Shown here: piece by piece, positions 59,101 through 64,000 of the stretch
Numbering within the stretch: the stretch's first letter is position 1
Layout: each line of letters begins with the position of its first letter
Assembly: GCA_948470475.1 (NCBI GenBank)
Contig: OX419342.1
Location: 5,425,212-5,489,211, forward strand
Source: Galaxea fascicularis
Lineage: Eukaryota > Cnidaria > Anthozoa > Scleractinia > Euphylliidae
DNA: 64,000 bases
Reading direction: 5' to 3'
Notes under the pieces: generated by a model
Databases searched by the model: none
Seen by the model: the letters and a program-made list of their open reading frames with translations, nothing else
What the model was told of the DNA's origin: nothing
Position numbers and translations under genes: made by a program

Positions 59101-62100
59101 TAACAGCGCGGTGCATTTCAACTTTCACTAAAATTTTTCAAGCAGTAACGGTGCTGCATCATTACAGTATCTGGGTCCCTGGCGACCCGGCAGCCATTGC
59201 AGTGGAGTCTCATTTAGGCAAGGGTTCAAATAAACTGCTGATGTATATGTGGTGTATTAACCCTTTAAATCGCTACATCAAAATTTAAATTGTTATTTGA
59301 CTGTGGTCCCCTACACAATTGCTATAGGACGATCCTGTCCTTAATTCTCGTCATAAAATTCGATGCGGATCACTCCAAGGCTTTTGGGGATTAAAGGTAT
59401 GAAAACGGATACGTTACCTGTCAGTCGCTTGCGATTACCGATGAAGGCAAGACTCTCTTGGTAAAGTTCAGTTGCAATGACCTCGCGCGGGTTCTATGAG
59501 AAATCAAAAACAAGCTTTGAAAAAAAAAAAAAAAAAAAAAAAACTCAGCCGGTAACGGTACCTCCGTGTTTGGAGCGCTGTACCCTGACGATTAACCCCG
59601 AGATTTCGGCCCGGGGATCGCTTATACCAACTGAGCCCAGCACCTCGCACACCCGAGTGAATATTCCGTCATCCCATGACAGCCAGTGAGGGAGAGATGT
59701 GTCGGCCCCTAAACCATTCGTGACAATCCCACTCCAAACGCGCAGCAAAGTACCGGTCCTACCTATCAAACTATGGATGAAAAATTTCTATTTAAACATT
59801 ATGTAATTTTTAGTCATTTTGTCATCCATGTGGTGCGAGTGGTGCGTATTTACTACGTGCGCATGCGTATTGCCATATTAAATATTCTAAACGGAATAGA
59901 GAAGCTGATGCATGCTCATGCATACTTAATAGGCAACTTTGGCGTGTTTTGCTTTGTAAGTAATGCGCTAGGTACAATATTTTGCCAGTAGGACTGGATG
60001 ACTCGACGCTTATGCAAAACATAGGTGAAATAAGAATTGGCGGACTTTATTTGCATGCCGACTTTACCAAGGAGTTACGTACCCAGAATTTATCTCGTGC
60101 GTCAACACGGAAATTCTGGACGAGCGGCACAAGCTGCCGTAAAATAGCTTATGTTCGGTCTGCTGAAAGAGTAAATAGGAAAATGAGGAAGAGAATTGAA
60201 AGACCTGGATGGAAAAGAGCTCTGCTGGAAATACGGACCACGCACGGCGTCTAGGAGACTATTGTGCATTGAAAACGCCAAGACAAAACTGGGTCTTTTT
60301 GGTGTTGTCCAAAGGCGTGCGTTCAAAGCAAAGACTTTTCGTTTGGTAGCAGAACAAACGGTCATTTTCAGTGGTGAAAATCGAGAGCTCTGCTGAATTG
60401 ATTGGGTGCTAAAGTTAAGTTGGAACAACACGCTAAGCATTTGACAGTAACAGCGCGGTGCATTTCAACTTTCACTAAAATTTTTCAAGCAGTAACGGTG
60501 CTGCATCATTACAGTATCTGGGTCCCTGGCGACCCGGCAGCCATTGCAGTGGAGTCTCATTTAGGCAAGGGTTCAAATAAACTGCTGATGTATATGTGGT
60601 GTATTAACCCTTTAAATCGCTACATCAAAATTTAAATTGTTATTTGACTGTGGTCCCCTACACAATTGCTATAGGACGATCCTGTCCTTAATTCTCGTCA
60701 TAAAATTCGATGCGGATCACTCCAAGGCTTTTGGGGATTAAAGGTATGAAAACGGATACGTTACCTGTCAGTCGCTTGCGATTACCGATGAAGGCAAGAC
60801 TCTCTTGGTAAAGTTCAGTTGCAATGACCTCGCGCGGGTTCTATGAGAAATCAAAAACAAGCTTTGAAAAAAAAAAAAAAAAAAAAAAAACTCAGCCGGT
60901 AACGGTACCTCCGTGTTTGGAGCGCTGTACCCTGACGATTAACCCCGAGATTTCGGCCCGGGGATCGCTTATACCAACTGAGCCCAGCACCTCGCACACC
61001 CGAGTGAATATTCCGTCATCCCATGACAGCCAGTGAGGGAGAGATGTGTCGGCCCCTAAACCATTCGTGACAATCCCACTCCAAACGCGCAGCAAAGTAC
61101 CGGTCCTACCTATCAAACTATGGATGAAAAATTTCTATTTAAACATTATGTAATTTTTAGTCATTTTGTCATCCATGTGGTGCGAGTGGTGCGTATTTAC
61201 TACGTGCGCATGCGTATTGCCATATTAAATATTCTAAACGGAATAGAGAAGCTGATGCATGCTCATGCATACTTAATAGGCAACTTTGGCGTGTTTTGCT
61301 TTGTAAGTAATGCGCTAGGTACAATATTTTGCCAGTAGGACTGGATGACTCGACGCTTATGCAAAACATAGGTGAAATAAGAATTGGCGGACTTTATTTG
61401 CATGCCGACTTTACCAAGGAGTTACGTACCCAGAATTTATCTCGTGCGTCAACACGGAAATTCTGGACGAGCGGCACAAGCTGCCGTAAAATAGCTTATG
61501 TTCGGTCTGCTGAAAGAGTAAATAGGAAAATGAGGAAGAGAATTGAAAGACCTGGATGGAAAAGAGCTCTGCTGGAAATACGGACCACGCACGGCGTCTA
61601 GGAGACTATTGTGCATTGAAAACGCCAAGACAAAACTGGGTCTTTTTGGTGTTGTCCAAAGGCGTGCGTTCAAAGCAAAGACTTTTCGTTTGGTAGCAGA
61701 ACAAACGGTCATTTTCAGTGGTGAAAATCGAGAGCTCTGCTGAATTGATTGGGTGCTAAAGTTAAGTTCGAACAACACGCTAAGCATTTGACAGTAACAG
61801 CGCGGTGCATTTCAACTTTCACTAAAATTTTTCAAGCAGTAACGGTGCTGCATCATTACAGTATCTGGGTCCCTGGCGACCCGGCAGCCATTGCAGTGGA
61901 GTCTCATTTAGGCAAGGGTTCAAATAAACTGCTGATGTATATGTGGTGTATTAACCCTTTAAATCGCTACATCAAAATTTAAATTGTTATTTGACTGTGG
62001 TCCCCTACACAATTGCTATAGGACGATCCTGTCCTTAATTCTCGTCATAAAATTCGATGCGGATCACTCCAAGGCTTTTGGGGATTAAAGGTATGAAAAC

Positions 62101-64000
62101 GGATACGTTACCTGTCAGTCGCTTGCGATTACCGATGAAGGCAAGACTCTCTTGGTAAAGTTCAGTTGCAATGACCTCGCGCGGGTTCTATGAGAAATCA
62201 AAAACAAGCTTTGAAAAAAAAAAAAAAAAAAAAAAAAACTCAGCCGGTAACGGTACCTCCGTGTTTGGAGCGCTGTACCCTGACGATTAACCCCGAGATT
62301 TCGGCCCGGGGATCGCTTATACCAACTGAGCCCAGCACCTCGCACACCCGAGTGAATATTCCGTCATCCCATGACAGCCAGTGAGGGAGAGATGTGTCGG
62401 CCCCTAAACCATTCGTGACAATCCCACTCCAAACGCGCAGCAAAGTACCGGTCCTACCTATCAAACTATGGATGAAAAATTTCTATTTAAACATTATGTA
62501 ATTTTTAGTCATTTTGTCATCCATGTGGTGCGAGTGGTGCGTATTTACTACGTGCGCATGCGTATTGCCATATTAAATATTCTAAACGGAATAGAGAAGC
62601 TGATGCATGCTCATGCATACTTAATAGGCAACTTTGGCGTGTTTTGCTTTGTAAGTAATGCGCTAGGTACAATATTTTGCCAGTAGGACTGGATGACTCG
62701 ACGCTTATGCAAAACATAGGTGAAATAAGAATTGGCGGACTTTATTTGCATGCCGACTTTACCAAGGAGTTACGTACCCAGAATTTATCTCGTGCGTCAA
62801 CACGGAAATTCTGGACGAGCGGCACAAGCTGCCGTAAAATAGCTTATGTTCGGTCTGCTGAAAGAGTAAATAGGAAAATGAGGAAGAGAATTGAAAGACC
62901 TGGATGGAAAAGAGCTCTGCTGGAAATACGGACCACGCACGGCGTCTAGGAGACTATTGTGCATTGAAAACGCCAAGACAAAACTGGGTCTTTTTGGTGT
63001 TGTCCAAAGGCGTGCGTTCAAAGCAAAGACTTTTCGTTTGGTAGCAGAACAAACGGTCATTTTCAGTGGTGAAAATCGAGAGCTCTGCTGAATTGATTGG
63101 GTGCTAAAGTTAAGTTGGAACAACACGCTAAGCATTTGACAGTAACAGCGCGGTGCATTTCAACTTTCACTAAAATTTTTCAAGCAGTAACGGTGCTGCA
63201 TCATTACAGTATCTGGGTCCCTGGCGACCCGGCAGCCATTGCAGTGGAGTCTCATTTAGGCAAGGGTTCAAATAAACTGCTGATGTATATGTGGTGTATT
63301 AACCCTTTAAATCGCTACATCAAAATTTAAATTGTTATTTGACTGTGGTCCCCTACACAATTGCTATAGGACGATCCTGTCCTTAATTCTCGTCATAAAA
63401 TTCGATGCGGATCACTCCAAGGCTTTTGGGGATTAAAGGTATGAAAACGGATACGTTACCTGTCAGTCGCTTGCGATTACCGATGAAGGCAAGACTCTCT
63501 TGGTAAAGTTCAGTTGCAATGACCTCGCGCGGGTTCTATGAGAAATCAAAAACAAGCTTTGAAAAAAAAAAAAAAAAAAAAAAAACTCAGCCGGTAACGG
63601 TACCTCCGTGTTTGGAGCGCTGTACCCTGACGATTAACCCCGAGATTTCGGCCCGGGGATCGCTTATACCAACTGAGCCCAGCACCTCGCACACCCGAGT
63701 GAATATTCCGTCATCCCATGACAGCCAGTGAGGGAGAGATGTGTCGGCCCCTAAACCATTCGTGACAATCCCACTCCAAACGCGCAGCAAAGTACCGGTC
63801 CTACCTATCAAACTATGGATGAAAAATTTCTATTTAAACATTATGTAATTTTTAGTCATTTTGTCATCCATGTGGTGCGAGTGGTGCGTATTTACTACGT
63901 GCGCATGCGTATTGCCATATTAAATATTCTAAACGGAATAGAGAAGCTGATGCATGCTCATGCATACTTAATAGGCAACTTTGGCGTGTTTTGCTTTGTA
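56172..64000. repeat. 1,347-bp tandem satellite array, about 5.8 copies, runs off the window
   Basis: The same sequence recurs at offsets of 1,347 (once 1,348): for example the CCAGTAGGACTGG block near 57292, 58639, 59986, 61333 and 62681. The left edge is at AAAAGAGCT (56172), so the first copy starts mid-unit. Copies differ by only a few bases: GTTAAGTT(G/C)GAAC, one GGCAAACTC/GGCAAGACTC change, and an A run of 24-25. Each unit holds that A run, a GC-rich stretch (CCCCGAGATTTCGGCCCGGG) and no frame longer than 112 codons. I recognise no rRNA, snRNA or histone gene in it. Near identity indicates very recent amplification, strong homogenisation, or an assembly effect. Confidence 0.95.

Noticed and set aside
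56172..64000. rRNA, snRNA, histone or spliced-leader gene repeat
   Set aside because: I looked for 5S, U1, U2, U4, U5 and U6 hallmark sequences and histone motifs in the unit and found none.

Overview
This is eukaryotic (metazoan) genomic DNA: intron-rich genes with GT-AG splice sites, AATAAA poly(A) signals, and a dense load of hairpin and inverted-repeat transposons, SINEs, microsatellites and a satellite array. The protein sequences and the repeat style (many short foldback elements, CpG-containing, AT-rich background) fit an anthozoan cnidarian, most likely a stony coral. That assignment is inference; nothing in the window proves a species.

Layout. (1) 1-36.6 kb, + strand: the 3' two thirds of ANAPC1, the largest scaffold subunit of the anaphase-promoting complex. 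45 consecutive in-frame exons (5679-36569, 1,331 codons plus stop) can be read, plus a handful of less certain upstream exons. Its introns carry MITEs, a LINE 3' end, SINEs and a perfect 214-bp palindrome that contains two opposed hammerhead-ribozyme motifs. (2) 37.0-38.6 kb: a pogo/Tigger-like element flanked by TA, which itself contains an 8-bp-TSD element and a TAA-TSD element. (3) 38805-40825, +: POLE2, the DNA polymerase epsilon B subunit, complete in only two exons. (4) 42783-45365, +: a five-exon gene for a PH-domain protein with a proline/tyrosine-rich linker and a glycine-rich tail. (5) 52382-47284, -: THUMPD3, a tRNA guanosine N2-methyltransferase, in four exons; its first intron holds a Mutator-like foldback element. 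(6) 52.4-56.2 kb: gene-free, with a 60/120-bp minisatellite split by a MITE, a diverged satellite monomer and a hexamer-rich palindrome. (7) 56172 to the window end: nearly six copies of a 1,347-bp tandem repeat that are almost identical.

The four genes are housekeeping functions (cell-cycle ubiquitin ligase, replication, tRNA modification, and one membrane/lipid-linked adaptor) and do not form a functional cluster. Nothing suggests an operon or a defence system. The points most worth following up are the paired hammerhead motifs in the ANAPC1 intron, the recent satellite array with its outlying diverged monomer, and the repeated insertion of unrelated hairpins into the centre of one MITE family.
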